Source of the DNA: Asterias amurensis
Lineage: Eukaryota > Echinodermata > Asteroidea > Forcipulatida > Asteriidae
Length of the DNA stretch: 64,000 bases
Assembly (NCBI RefSeq): GCF_032118995.1
Contig: NC_092651.1
Coordinates: 23,792,349-23,856,348, forward strand
Direction of reading: 5' to 3'
The position numbers and the translations under genes are program-made. Of this stretch, positions 22,714 through 35,800 are shown in pieces; within the stretch, counting starts at the first letter, position 1, and each line of letters opens with the position of its first letter. Under the pieces are notes generated by a model that was not told the DNA's origin, did not search any database, and was given only the letters and a program-made list of their open reading frames with translations.

Positions 22714-24406
22714 GTAGGCAGTTTCAGTGAAATTAAATGCAGGTGATTTTTTTCTCTGACAAGATGTGGTCTGTTAAGGTGTATATGTTGGGCGCGATCG
22801 GTCAATCTGCGCGATCGGTCGATCGCGCTGCGCTATCAACCGATCGCGCTGCGCTATTGAAATATCTATTGGTCGCGCAGCAATCGGTCAATCGCGCATC
22901 AATCGGTCGATCGCGCAACAATCGGTCGATCGCGCAACATTCGGCAACGAACGTGCGCGATCAACCGATCGTGCGGGAATGGATCGGCCGATTGTGCAGG
23001 AATGATTTTGCGCGATCGGCCGATTGTGCAGGAATGGTTATGAGTGATCGGCCGATTGTGCAGGAATGGTTTTGCGCGATCAGCCGATTGTGCAGGAATT
23101 GTTTGGCGCGATCGCGCAAACCCATTCCTGCACGATCGGTAGATCGCGCAAACCCATTCCTGCACGATCGGTAGATCGCGCAAAACTTTTCCTGCACGAT
23201 CGATTGATCGCGCAAAACTTTTCCTGCACTATCGGTCGATCGCGCAAACCCATTCCTGCACGATCAGTAGATCGCGCAAAGCGTTTCCTGCGCGATCCGC
23301 TGATAACGGGAAAAAATACTCGTAGCGCAATCGGTCGATCGCGCAAAGATGTCATTGCGCGATCGACCGATTGTTGCGCGATCGACTGATTGTTGCGCGA
23401 TCGGCCGATTGCTGCGCGACCAATTGATCTTAATTTGATCGTTCAATAGCGCAGCGCGATCGGCTGATCGCGCAGATTGACCGATCGCGCCCAACATATA
23501 TATAAGGAGTAAAAATCAATTTAAAATTTTGAAATCGGATGTTTGGTTGCAGAGATATAACGTTTTTAATGAGCGTGGATCGTGCAAAAAACGTTCCTGT
23601 ATTCAAGTTCAATTTGTTATGTTTTTCTTCATATCGGCCAGGGCCAAGTTTAACGCACAGCCTATGGCAAAAGAGGGCGCACTATATGACGAGCGCCCTC
23701 TACCAATGGGGAGGTTTGCAGACTGTGCGACGTACATGTACCTGTGCGTATTTAGGACAACTTTGCAAGAAATGGTTGAACAAAACCTCTCGGAGGGAGA
23801 AGAATATATAATCAACATACACCAAATTTTCACAAGTTAATCTCAAAAGTATGGGAATTAGCACTGACAAAGTCGCATTCAATTTTGATAATTATCTCTG
23901 GAAGAAATCTTGATTCAAAAAACGGAAAACGCCAACAAAAATAGGTTTTCATGGTAAAAGCTATGCGACTAGATGTACCATGTGCGGAATTTTATCGGCT
24001 ACACGATGATGTAATTGTTATCTCATTTTGTGTAAACATGTGCTCCCTCATCGCTAAAAAACGTCTTCGGGCTTCTTCGGCTCTTTCCGAAGATTTCCGA
24101 AATCCGTGGTCCACGGGGTTCAAAGGTGACGTCATGCACAAACGAATGGGCGCTACACGCGAGGCCAAGCATCCAGTTTCTGTCGTTGCTCTCTATTTTT
24201 TACAATATCTCCGAAACTATTCATCCGATTTCAAAATTTTTTGAAATGTAAGCACGAGGAGAGAATGCTCCTGCCTGGTGTCAAGTCTCATAGTTGTGAG
24301 TTGTACAAAATGTGAGTTATGATTTAATACATTTCGTTTTTTTTTTTCGGGGCTGTGTGTGTGTGTGTTTTGGTACACGTGAAATCAACTTGATGAAACT
24401 GCCTAC
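22714..24406. mobile_element. TTAA-flanked DNA transposon, non-autonomous (1.7 kb)
   Basis: Terminal inverted repeats GTAGGCAGTTTCA and TGAAACTGCCTAC, flanked on both sides by TTAAA (22709-22713 and 24407-24411). TTAA targets are used by piggyBac and Kolobok elements. No transposase frame remains. It contains the GC-rich palindromic insertion at 22786-23496 and a TG-repeat near 24355-24370. Confidence 0.8.
22786..23496. mobile_element. CGATCG-rich palindromic element nested in the TTAA element
   Basis: 711 bp with ends TGTTGGGCGCGATCGGTCAA and TGACCGATCGCGCCCAACA, bordered by TATA on both sides. The body is tens of diverged copies of GCGCGATCGGTCGATCGCGC-type units spaced by TGCAGGAATGG or CCATTCCTGCA. 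Arg/Ser-rich frames in all directions are by-products of the palindromes. Confidence 0.85.
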
Positions 24407-24664
24407 TTAAAGTGAAATAATACAATGTATTATGTAATATAGATTGACTGTCACTGTAGTGTAGTGTCACGGTGGTCATTAGTTGTGATAACGTAACCCT
24501 CCTCCCGACGGCCGCCAGGCCGGAGGGTTATGAGATTGTTTCGAGCGGCAACGGTTGATCTGGTCCAACATGTACAATTTCGACAGCTAGTCACCAGATT
24601 TGCCCCATTTTTACCACTTTCAAAAATCATGACACAAATTCTGAGGGTACGAACTTAATCCGCA

Positions 24665-27600
24665 ATGTCTAATGCAGCCTGCCAAAATACTCAAAACACC
24701 ATTGAGGAAATATTTCGAAGAAAAATTGACAAAAACTTCACAGGTTCAAATGTCGGCTCTACGTGTGTGACGTGTTGTTCAAAAGATCGTGGCAATGCGT
24801 GGGTGCATTGTGTAGCCCGGCAACAGCTCAATTGGTCGTCGAAGTTGCAAGATAATAATTTTAAAAAAAAACAACTTGTCACACGAAGTTGTGTGCTTTC
24901 ATGGGATGCTTGATTTCGAGACCTCAAATTCTAAACTTGAGGTCCTGAAATCAAATTCGTGGAAAGTTAAAACAAATCGTTAAACAAACCATGTTCAAGT
25001 GTTGTTGACTTGAGTCAGAATACCTTTTTAATTTTTCTATTGAATTTAAATGAAGTATACTTTTATACACCTGTAATCCACAGAGACACCTGAGATAAAT
25101 CTTCTCAATTTACAGTTTATGTCTTGAGTGCATTTAAATGCATGTTGTCAGGACACGAGACGTATCTTTTCTCATTATGACTCTGCTGTCGACTTCACAA
25201 AACTCTGGTGTATACGGGTAAAAACCAAAAATTAATATTCTTTATCCCCGATGCAAATTTAACATCTATTAAAACTCTTCCTAACTTAAGACTAATCTTA
25301 GGACTTAGGACGAGTCCAACCATGCACTGTAGCATGCAGACTTAAGATTAATCTTAAGTTAACTCGTCCTAAGTCGAGATAAGACGAGTCCTAACTCTTT
25401 GTGAGATCGACCCCTGGTCTTGTACTTTGGAAACAAAGCAAGGCCAGCAAGACAAGTTAGCTCAAGTGTCATTTCACTGGCCCCTCAGCTTTTTCACTAG
25501 TCTGTAGAAATAGGGTTCAGCACTGAACTTTCGAGCCCAAACACTTGTGGAGTGAACTTTAACTGGTCCACAGGTGTTCTAACTGGCATGCTTTACTAGT
25601 CCTCAAGAACAACAACTCAGTATTTAATAGTCTAAAGTGTAGTAAATGCGGAATATGTTTAAACTTGTACGTATGCCTACATGTACATTATGTAGTACAC
25701 TAGATATGACTCTAAGTCACTTTAAACAACTTATAATACAGTCAAACTATAAGGTTTACCTCCAGTCAAGGACCCCTTGTAAAACAACACCCTAATGTGC
25801 CGGGAGAAACGTCAATTTATGTTGTCCCTGAATCCCCCCCACCTCCCTCCCCCCTTGGTGCAGAGTCGGCTGTTGTTTACGACTCGTACAGTCCAGCCAG
25901 ATCCTTCTTCTTGTCTGTCTGCTACAGCAGTCTCGCGTCCCTTGACAAGAAAGCTGGAGTGTCCCTGTGTGTTACAACTCCAATTAGACTCATCCTGGTG
26001 CTGTTTGGCTGTGTGTTCGGATTGTGACGCACAGGAAGCGGGTTTTAAGAAACATCCAGCGTACATGTATGGCAGTCTCAACCCCTCTCCCTTTGCCTCT
26101 AAATAGCCTCCCCGCAATTACAACAGAAACTCATCAGATTCTCTGAGCATTCCAGGTGTTTATTCCTAAAAGGGTTCAAATGATTTTTTTTTTAAGTTAA
26201 TGGCCTGACGGTTTGACCCTAGCAGAGTCCTTCCTGAAGGATAAAAAATGATCGGTTCACACACAAACAGTTTTTTCAAGAAGAAGGAACCTAGCTTTCT
26301 ATACTTTCTATACCATCCGCCCTGGTAATAGTTGAAAACCAGGACAGTTCTTTTCAGAACTGAGACGTCTCCCGAACCCCTGAACGTCTGCTCCGCAGTA
26401 GTAGAATAAAGCAAGACAGTTCTCTAAAGAACAAACTCTACCTGGAAAGTAGATACACACGGTGTTACCGCAAACCAAATACACACAGAAGGAATACTGT
26501 TCATGAAAAAAAAATATGCTATACTCAAAAAGGAACTGGCCATAAAAAAAGAAAAAATCAGTAACCTGCCGTCGATTTCACAAAACTCTTCCTAACTTAA
26601 GACTTATCTTACATGTAGGACTTAGGACGAGTCCCATTAATAATGACTGATTGACTGCTGTGTGTAAAAAATATGCAGATTTTGGATTCTGTTTTTATTT
26701 ATTTTTAGTTGTTCTCTAATGATCATCTATTTTTCTTTCTGTAGTGGATCTCTATTCAGTTGTGTAAAGCCATTATACACTATAATAGACGTTAAATTTG
26801 ATCAAGGATAAAGAATATTATTATTTATTTATTTTTTTACCCATACACCGATGTGTGTTAGCACTGTATACTCAGTACTTTCCCAAGTCCTGTGAAAAAA
26901 AATATATCACAGGCATGTTACTCGGGTGGGATTCGAACCCATGACCCATTATACACTGTTTGAATCCATTGTTAAATGTCTGTAAATCATTGTTTAATTT
27001 ACATAAAACTGTTTCCATTTTCAGACCATTTCTCGTTGTTTAATTTTCATGTCTGTTTCCATTTTCAGACCATTTCTCGTTACAAGTTTGTGGGGAACCT
27101 ACACAAACAAGTAACAAGTACATCTTCCCCAGTCGTCCCTTGGGCTTTACCTTGAAATCCCTCTATTAAGACCCACCTTCCTGTCTATTATAACGAGGTC
27201 TTGCAAGCCTACCCTTACTGGGAGGGCTGCCTGGGTGACCTGAAGAGCTCTGAGCCCTGCTTAGAACAGAGGGGAAGTCATGGATTGGCAATGGATTGGT
27301 ATCGTTAGCCACAGGCATGCTTGCAGGCAGGGCGGAGTCCCTATGCTGGCCAGGAGGGAGTTAACCCTAGGGAGGGGTGGGGTAGGGTGAGCGGTTAAGC
27401 CCAGTTCATACTTCACGTGAAAGGGAATGTGAATTTTTGATGGAGCAATCATTGAAACCATTGGATTTTTTCCAGTTGTGATGCCAAAATATTTGCTTTG
27501 CTCTTGCTTGTGTTCAGTAAATGAACCAGGCTTTACTGGTTTGTGTTGATTAGAAGAAGTTGACAATCTCGATTGTAATTAAGGACCCTTAGGCACTGCT

Positions 27601-30600
27601 TGGTTTTGTTTTTTATAAATATTTGCTATACATATATTTCTGTGCCCATACATTGTAATAGTAAGTAGGATTTGAAACTTTGCATGATGGAAATACGATA
27701 TGGAAAGGTTTGCGGACCATGAATCTCCAATGAGTTGGGGGTGGTTCTGAAAAGAACCGTTGGTTTCAACTCAACGTTTCGATCAGTTTGCTCTGATCGT
27801 CTTTCGGAAAATGCAGTTCAAGTAAAAGTGGTTCTAAAAACAAGCATGAAGCATTACCTAGTTCTAAAAACAAGCATTCAGAGAAAACCATAATAGAATG
27901 CTTTACATGTAGATTGCACAGGGTAGGGCTTTAAAACCAAGATTAACCTCAAGTGGACAACATCCTAAAAGACCTTGTTTCAATTCAGTGTGCTTTGGCT
28001 AAACTTCCAAAGTTGAGTCAAGATTGCCCCACAGTTTTGAAAAACTGTGGTTATGAAATTTGTAGATGTCAGCCTACAATTTGATGTCATGTGATGAATG
28101 CATATTTGCACAGTCCACAGTCAACCCCCATTGTCTGACCATTCAATACCATCCACAGTGTTTTTGAATGATAGCAGATCTATGCCAGCCTGACTATTTT
28201 TATTTTATTTTTTGTTTCATGCACTTTTTTTATAATTTCATACATGTATGCACTCACAAAAAACCATGAAAATACAAACAAAACATAGAAGCCATATCAA
28301 GAAACAATTAGTAAGGGAATAAAAGGCTAGTGACGAGTTCTTCAACGTACGTTTAAAGCTGGCTGGGTCGGCAGTCGTGTGATAAAGGCCCGAGCCGAAG
28401 GCGAGGGCCTTTATCACACGACAACGACCCTGCAAGGTTTTAAACGGACAATGAAGAACGAGTCACTACCGGTACTCTTTTATTCCCATTCATAAATGCC
28501 CTTTTGTTAAAAAACTGTAAACAAATACAGTTATAGACACTTTAACAATTGAAAATTTGAGGTTTGAAATTTATTTTTCTCCAAAACTTTGTGAAGAATC
28601 TGTTCGAGGTGCGTGGTTGTGTGTACGCATGTGCGCTTAGATTTCACGCTGATAGCTATGATTTGCGCGCAGCAACAATAAATTTTACGGGCTGTTTGCC
28701 TACCCAAAGTGACGACAGGAAAACTCACATAGTAGAACTGTAAGTACAATTAAATAAATTTAATAAATAACCAATGCAAAATTATAAACATATACATGAT
28801 CAATTCTGTTTCATCCCTCACAACCCCTATAAATCAAGGCTACATTACTGATGTTGGACCCTGTAGTATTTGTTACGGCCAAGTTTATTAAAGGCTTTAA
28901 AAAAACATTTGGTCACACAATAAAAAGGAAATGCACTTGTCTTTGCTCTTGTTGTGACCAAAACATAATAATAAAAGTATTGGCTCAGTAGACCTCTTAT
29001 TGTTGGTTACACCAAGTATATTAAGGATACAAGGCTTAACCAAAACCTCTGTCCCATAACAAATAATGTAAGCACAATTAAATATTATAAATTACTGAAC
29101 TACCATCACCACCGTATCTTAGTTATAGTTCATTTCGGTATTCAGTTCATCTTGATCCAAAAGATACTTGCCAGGTTCGCTGTCTGACCTCAAATTATCA
29201 CACAACACATGCGGCACACAGCCACAGTTCACAGTTGGTTCACAGGGTGGTGCTGGTAGCCCGACTACTTGATCGCATCTAGCGCCCTCAACGGTAGTGG
29301 CTCCAAGGAGTGTCCTCTGTCTCAGGCAACCCGATTACCAATCCCCACTTAAAAGCCGTCTAAGAAAAGAGAACAAGAATATACCATACCCAGTTACTTA
29401 GCCCTAGCTTTATAAACACCTAAAATCTTGTGAAACACACTATGTTCATCCTCAGAAAATAAATGCAGCATAACTTATACTCCAAATGCCAAATCCATTG
29501 GTTTACATCGGGCCCTCCATTTTATAATACATGCAATTATATTAAATCATAACCTTATGTACATAATAACACAATGAAATAAATCAACTTACGGTTTCTC
29601 ATCCGTAGACGACCACAGAAGCAAAACCAGCACAAAACTTGGGCAAAATCAAACCCACATCACGCAGCAATACAAAATGCTGACCGGCGTCTCAGTCGAC
29701 AGTCACAAGGCTTCTGTCCCCTTGCAAAACACACGTTCCCATACTCCACTCTTACACCCTACTAGTACCCCCATATTACATAATACAAGAAAAGAGGGGT
29801 TAATGACCTGTGAAACCACGGCTAAAGAACCAAATAAAAGCAACAGGTTACAAGGAGTAGTGAACAATCTATCCACTAGTGTAGACACTCTGATCTAAGA
29901 GAGGGGTATAAGAAACTCTATTGATAATTAGATTTGAAGAGGAGGTCATTGTCACAAATGCCCTTTTGTTAAAAAACGTAAACAAATACAGTTATAGACA
30001 CTTTAACAATTGAAAATCCAAGGTTTGAATTTTTTTTTCAAAACTTTGTGAAGCATCTGTTCGAGGCGCGTGGTTGTGTGTACGCATGCGCGCTTAGGTG
30101 ACACGCTGATAGTTATGATTTGCGCGTTCCGCGTGATAATCTTGCGCGCCCAACACGCAGAAGCCAGCTCAGTGTGCATAAACAGAGCTCCAGTGTGCAT
30201 TAACAAAAGGTTTATGCACACCCACGTTTCTAGGAGTAGGGAAACTGTCTGGGGTACATGTGTATTTATTAATAATTAATTAAACCGTAAACCTCCACTT
30301 ACAATGTAGTGATAAGTTTATGCATTGTGTTTGAGCCAGTCGCAATCTTTCATTCTAATTCATAATTAAATTTTACTAAATTAACAACAGAATGAAAATT
30401 TGGCCTTTGTTGATCAAACTTACTTCTAAATATCATCTTCTTTGTCAACGAAATGCAAATGTTAAATAATAGGTCTGGCTAGTCAGTGTTTTGACCAAAA
30501 AGAATGAATTTTCTGACTATTCAATATCATTCAAATACACAGTGGATGATATTGAATAGTCAGACAGTAGGAGGGTTGACTGTACTATGCATTTATCACA

Positions 30601-32780
30601 TGACATCAAATTGCAGGCTGGGATAGTTTTAATCTGCCTTTCATAATAAAGAAGGGTTTGAATAAAGATGGATTACACATGACGTCATTGACCACCATCT
30701 TTGATGAAACGTGTACACTGGAAGGCTATCATTGGCTGAAAGTTGTGAGCAGCGCATATGTACACGAGTGCACTTTTCCATTGTTATCACCAAACATGGC
30801 GGTCGCTGTTGCTATACATGTGTGCAATTCTATGCATGTATTCTACAACTCACAAACATTGTAGCATTCATTTTGCTGTGACCTTGTCATTCCATTTTTA
30901 AATTGAAAGTCAACAGTTTACTGAGAAACATTTTTGTTTTGAGAGGTGGTTGCAATTTCCTGCAAGCTAACATGGAAAGAAAGGTCATGAATAGGCATTG
31001 AATGAATGAACAAGCTTCAATGACGGTTTCCGACTACATTTTGTTTTGCTAACATACACTAGGGATGTACGTGTGTACATAAGTGGATAATGTGTCAAGC
31101 CCTAATTTCAAAGAAGGTTGACACTAACTTTTGCTACAAGCAGTAACAGGTGACCAGCCAAGTACAAGTATAGTTAATATTGGTGTGACTGGTACCCGGT
31201 GAGTGTTTTGCTTACGTGCTTAGCAAATTTTAGAATTTATTTAAAAGCGAGGAACCTGTCACAAACATTAAAGGAACATGTTGCCTTGAATCAGACGAGT
31301 TGGTCTATAAAAAGCATTTGAAACCGTTTGTTATGAAATGCATATGGTTGGAAAGATGTTTTAAAAGTAGAATATAAAATGATCCACACAAGTATAACTC
31401 AAAATTGCACAGTTTCCATTTTACGCCGCGAACTAACACGGTCGGCCATTTATGGGAGTCAAAGTTTTGACTCCCATAAATGGCCGACCGTGTTTGTCGA
31501 CGAGGTAAAACGAAAACTATGCAATTTCGAGGCATGTTTGTATAGATCATTGTGTTCTACTTTTACAACATCTTTCTAACCATATCGATTTTATAACAAA
31601 CGGTTACAGGACGCTTTTCAAAGACCAACTCGACCAATCCAAGGCAACCTGTTCCTTTAATCATTACATGGTGTAATTTATAGCTGGTAGCATATTTTTG
31701 CTATCGCAAACTTTTGTGAAATTGTGGTTAGGTTGTACATTTTATGTACCTTTGCAGCCTTAGTTTTACAGCCTAAGCTCTGTCCGAATTCTCAGCTACA
31801 GCTGCTGCTGTGGTTAGAGTTTTGTGTTGAAGTTACCGGTAGGTCATTTACAACACGTTTGCAACAGTCAAATTAGATTTTCAGTTTTTGTTTTTTGCGG
31901 CTGCAGTTTGATTTTTGTGTTGAAGTTTTACCGGTATGTCATTTACAACAGGTTTGCAACAGTCAAATGAGATTTTGCAGTTTTTATAATAACACCTTCA
32001 AGAACAACAACTCAACATACACTTTCACTCCCCTTTGCGAAAAAGGAATCTTGAAGAGTGCATACAAGACAAGCTGTGAGTCGCTGATTGCACTTCTTCA
32101 TCCTGGCTTCCTAACCGCAACATCGGTTAACCAATCCCAAAAACCTCTCTTGTAACGTCATTCACAAATCAACGTCTAATGAAAACCAGGACAACCATGT
32201 GGGTGGGTTGGGTTTCAAGGGAGCATACATATTACAAAATATACACATATTGACTGGCAATGAGGTAAATAGTGTACGTCTATTCCCCCACATGACTTTG
32301 AGTAACTAGAAGAGGGGCAAATTTTCCCTAAATGGGTCCCACATCTGGTCGATCACTGGCCCGACGGGGCACTATTTACCGAATTACTTGTAGGCCAGTC
32401 CATGTGTTGTATAATGCACCTCGGTCTAATGAAATAAGAAAGGAATCTTCGAAAAAGAAAGGAAGTTTTTTAGTTGCTGCTCATGGCTCACGTCAAGAGA
32501 GGGCGCTGTAACCAGTCAAAAGTTAAAAGGCTACTGTCCGATCGGGCACTATTCCTGCAAAAAATGCGCACGCGATCACTAGACTATTGGGCCCTTGTCA
32601 CATGGCTGTATAGCCACTGTTTACTTTTTTTAAGAAAAAGTGAATTTTGATTTTCAATTATAATTTCATTGACCTCCCTTCCCACAAATTCTGAGGGGTC
32701 CTAAAACATAAAATTAATAGTATTCTTTATCTATGATGCAAATTAAGCATCCTATTAAATAATTTATTATTCGTAAACGT

Positions 32781-32813
<33 letters not shown>

Positions 32814-35800
32814 CAATTCTTATATAGCGCATTTCCCAATAACCGTATCAATGCGCTTTTCATTAGTGCCCTTTACATTAGTGTTGTTACTGATGACGAA
32901 TGTCTTTCAAATACTCCAACTGTCCTAAAATAGTTAAGGGGAACTTCAACTCTATTGTTATGTGTGCTACAAGTTCAAAGATCCCATGAGGAAGTACTTT
33001 ATTGTACCATGTTTTCATAATATGTTTTATGTCTGTTTACTCTCCACCAAATGTGACTTCATGGGAAAACAAGGAAATCCCTGGCACACTGGGTTGGAAA
33101 TGTATATTTGTTAGTGTTACATTCTAATGTTTCTTTACCAAAATGTTAATTTAGAGCGACTTGCATTCCTATGTCCTTGTACACCATGTAGACATGTTTG
33201 TACGGCAGAGTCAAGGGTTGAACATTTTTATTCTAGAGCTCGTTGCCAGTGGCCCAATTCATAAGAGCTGCTTAACGGCTCATTTTGTGCTTACTATGCT
33301 AGTTTCCATATCATAGGCATTCTAACGTTCCAGTTTTTATGTTCCAGTTTTTATTGTATGAAAATGAATAATGTACATGAGACAATTCAAAACTATTGTG
33401 AATGTATAATTTGTATTATTTGGAAAAACTTCCATCATTAAACGGTTAAAACATTGATGGATTTGGTGAAGATCGAAAAACAAACATGATGAAAAGCTAA
33501 TTGAACTTTATGATAAGAATCAATGATAATACCATGTATTTGACCTCCATTTATCAATAAACAAAATGGATACTGTCAGCTTGGTGGTTTTGGAGTACCA
33601 TTTTAAAGGAAAATATAACTTACTCACTTCACATCACCAGAACCTCTCCACCACCACCACCCATATTTTGGTCCCATATGGATACCAGTTAACTTTAAGA
33701 AAATGACGTATGTTGTGAACTGTTTCCTCCAATCAGACTGACAAGTCGTCAACAATGCAGTGATTGACAGCTCCGACCTATCACCAACCCTACAGGAGGA
33801 AGAGGGAAAATGAGCGCAATCTCTACAATCAGGAGACTTTGCAAGAAACGTCAACTCAGATAGAGAGAATAAGGTACAGAGACCGGAGACTGGGAGAAAC
33901 TTAGAACGATGGGTGTGGTGTTGTCGGGAGGGGTCAGGGTGGGTCGGAAGGGGTCAGGCTAGGTCGGGGTATTAAAGGGATTTTGTGATGGATGCTATGG
34001 GAGAACTTCTAGACATTGCGGCTCATTCTTTGAGCTTTTAGCTACTTTGATTTCACAGAACGATTCTTTTAGCAGATATTGAGGCTAATTCTTTGAGCTC
34101 TGAGACTGCGTTGATTTCACAGAACTGTGTTTTAGCATATATTGCGGCTATTTCTCTGAGCTTTGAGCATGCGATGATTTCACAGAACGATCGTTTAGGC
34201 CGACTTCGCGGCTAATATCTTTGAGCTCTGAGCATGCGTTGATTTCAAAGAACTGTGTTTTAGCATATATTGCGGCTAGTTCTCTGAGCTCTAAGTATGC
34301 GTTGATTTCACAGAATGATGGTTTAGGCCGACTTCGTGGCCAATTCTTTGAGCTATCAGAATACGTTGATTTCACAGAACGATAGTTTTAGCAGACATTG
34401 CTGCTAATTCTCTGAGCTCTGAGCATGCGCTGATTTCACAGAACGATGGTTGTAGCAGATTCTCCAGCTAATTCTCTGAGCTCTGACAATACGTTCTCTA
34501 AGACATAGAAAGACCCAGTCAGGTCAGAGCATAAAGAAAGGACCTCCGGGACATATAGAAAGACCCAGTCAGCTTGTAGTAGAAAGGACTAATAAGACCT
34601 AAAGATAATGACTCGGTTAACTTCGGAGCAGAAAGGACTTTTAAATAAGACCTAGAAAGACCCAGTTGGCAGTAATTTCATATTTGCAATGAGCCGACCA
34701 GGTCTTTCTTGGTCTTACAAGTCCTTTCTGCTCTGAGCCGACTGGGTCTTTCTAGGTCTTATAAGTCCTTTCTGCTCTGAGCTGACTGTGTCTTTCTAGG
34801 TCATAAAAGTCCTTTCTGCTCTGAGCTGACTGGGTCTTTCTAGGTCTTATAAGACCTTTCTGCTCTGAGCCGACTGGGTCTTTCTAGGTCTTATAAAACC
34901 TTTCTGCTCTGAGCAGACTGGGTCTTTCTAGGTCTTATAAGTCCTTTCTACTCTGAGCTGACTGTGTCTTTCTAGGTCTTAAAAGTCCTTTCTGCTCTGA
35001 GCTGACTGGGTCTTTCTAGGTCTTATAAGTCCTTTCTGGTCTGAGCCGACTGGGTCTTTCTAGGTCTTATAAAACCTTTCTGCTCTGAGCCGACTGGGTC
35101 TTTCTAGGTCTTAAAAGTCCTTTCTGCTCTGAGCTGACTGGGTCTTTCTAGGTCTTATAAGTCCTTTCTGGTCTGAGCCGACTGGGTCTTTCTAGGTCTT
35201 ATAAAACCTTTCTGCTCTGAGCCGACTGGGTCTTTCTAGGTCTTATAAGTCCTTTCTGCTCTGAGCTGACTGTGTCTTTCTAGGTCTTATAAGTCCTTTC
35301 TGCTCTGAGCTGACTGTGTCTTTCTAGGTCTTAAAAGTCCTTTCTGCTCTGAGTTTGGGTCTTTCTAGATCGTATAAGTCCTTTCTGCTCTGAGCCGACA
35401 GGGACATTCAACATCTTATTTAAGATCCTTTTTACTCTGAGTTTGGGTCTTCTACGTCGTATAAGTCTTTTCTGCTCTAAGACAACACGATGCATGCAAA
35501 GCAAGGTACCCCTTTAAGCACATCACCTAAACACAATGCCCCTTTAAGCACATCACCTAAACACAATGCCCTCAAAGTTCAGAGTCTGTACTGTTACTGT
35601 AGTTCTTAACTCAAGCCATTCATCCTGCAGCATCATGTACCTTTTATGTGAAGGAGACCAGTCTCCGGAAGATAACATCCACACCTTAATAACCACATTC
35701 TTTGCAAGTTTCGTCTCGAGCAGTGAAGCATTTTTTTAGTTTGCGAGTTCAGCTTCTAAAAAAGGCAGAGTTCTAAATTCAAATCTTCTTATTTTTGCAG

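Noticed and set aside
22737..23497. Overlapping Arg/Ser/Asp-rich frames on both strands
   Set aside because: Produced by the CGATCG palindromic units, which leave several frames open at once.
25795..26117. Gene with three overlapping frames of 76 to 103 codons
   Set aside because: No family motif, no splice signals, and the frames conflict with one another.
27261..27566. 101-codon minus-strand frame
   Set aside because: Contains GTTCATACTTCACGTGAA-type words that look like a dispersed repeat; no domain or splice support.
29100..29360. 3' exon of a minus-strand gene
   Set aside because: One acceptor-like site and a short frame ending EMNYN, but no upstream exon with matching phase or recognisable domain.
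28494..30126. LTR retrotransposon
   Set aside because: The direct repeats lack matching TG...CA ends, and no gag, protease, RT or integrase motif is visible between them.
34499..35480. CRISPR-like array
   Set aside because: The 44-bp units are contiguous, diverged and without unique spacers; the context is an animal genome.
35632..35760. 33-codon frame after a CAG acceptor (MYLLCEGDQ...)
   Set aside because: No usable donor, ends at TAG before the real microexon, and does not join in phase to it.
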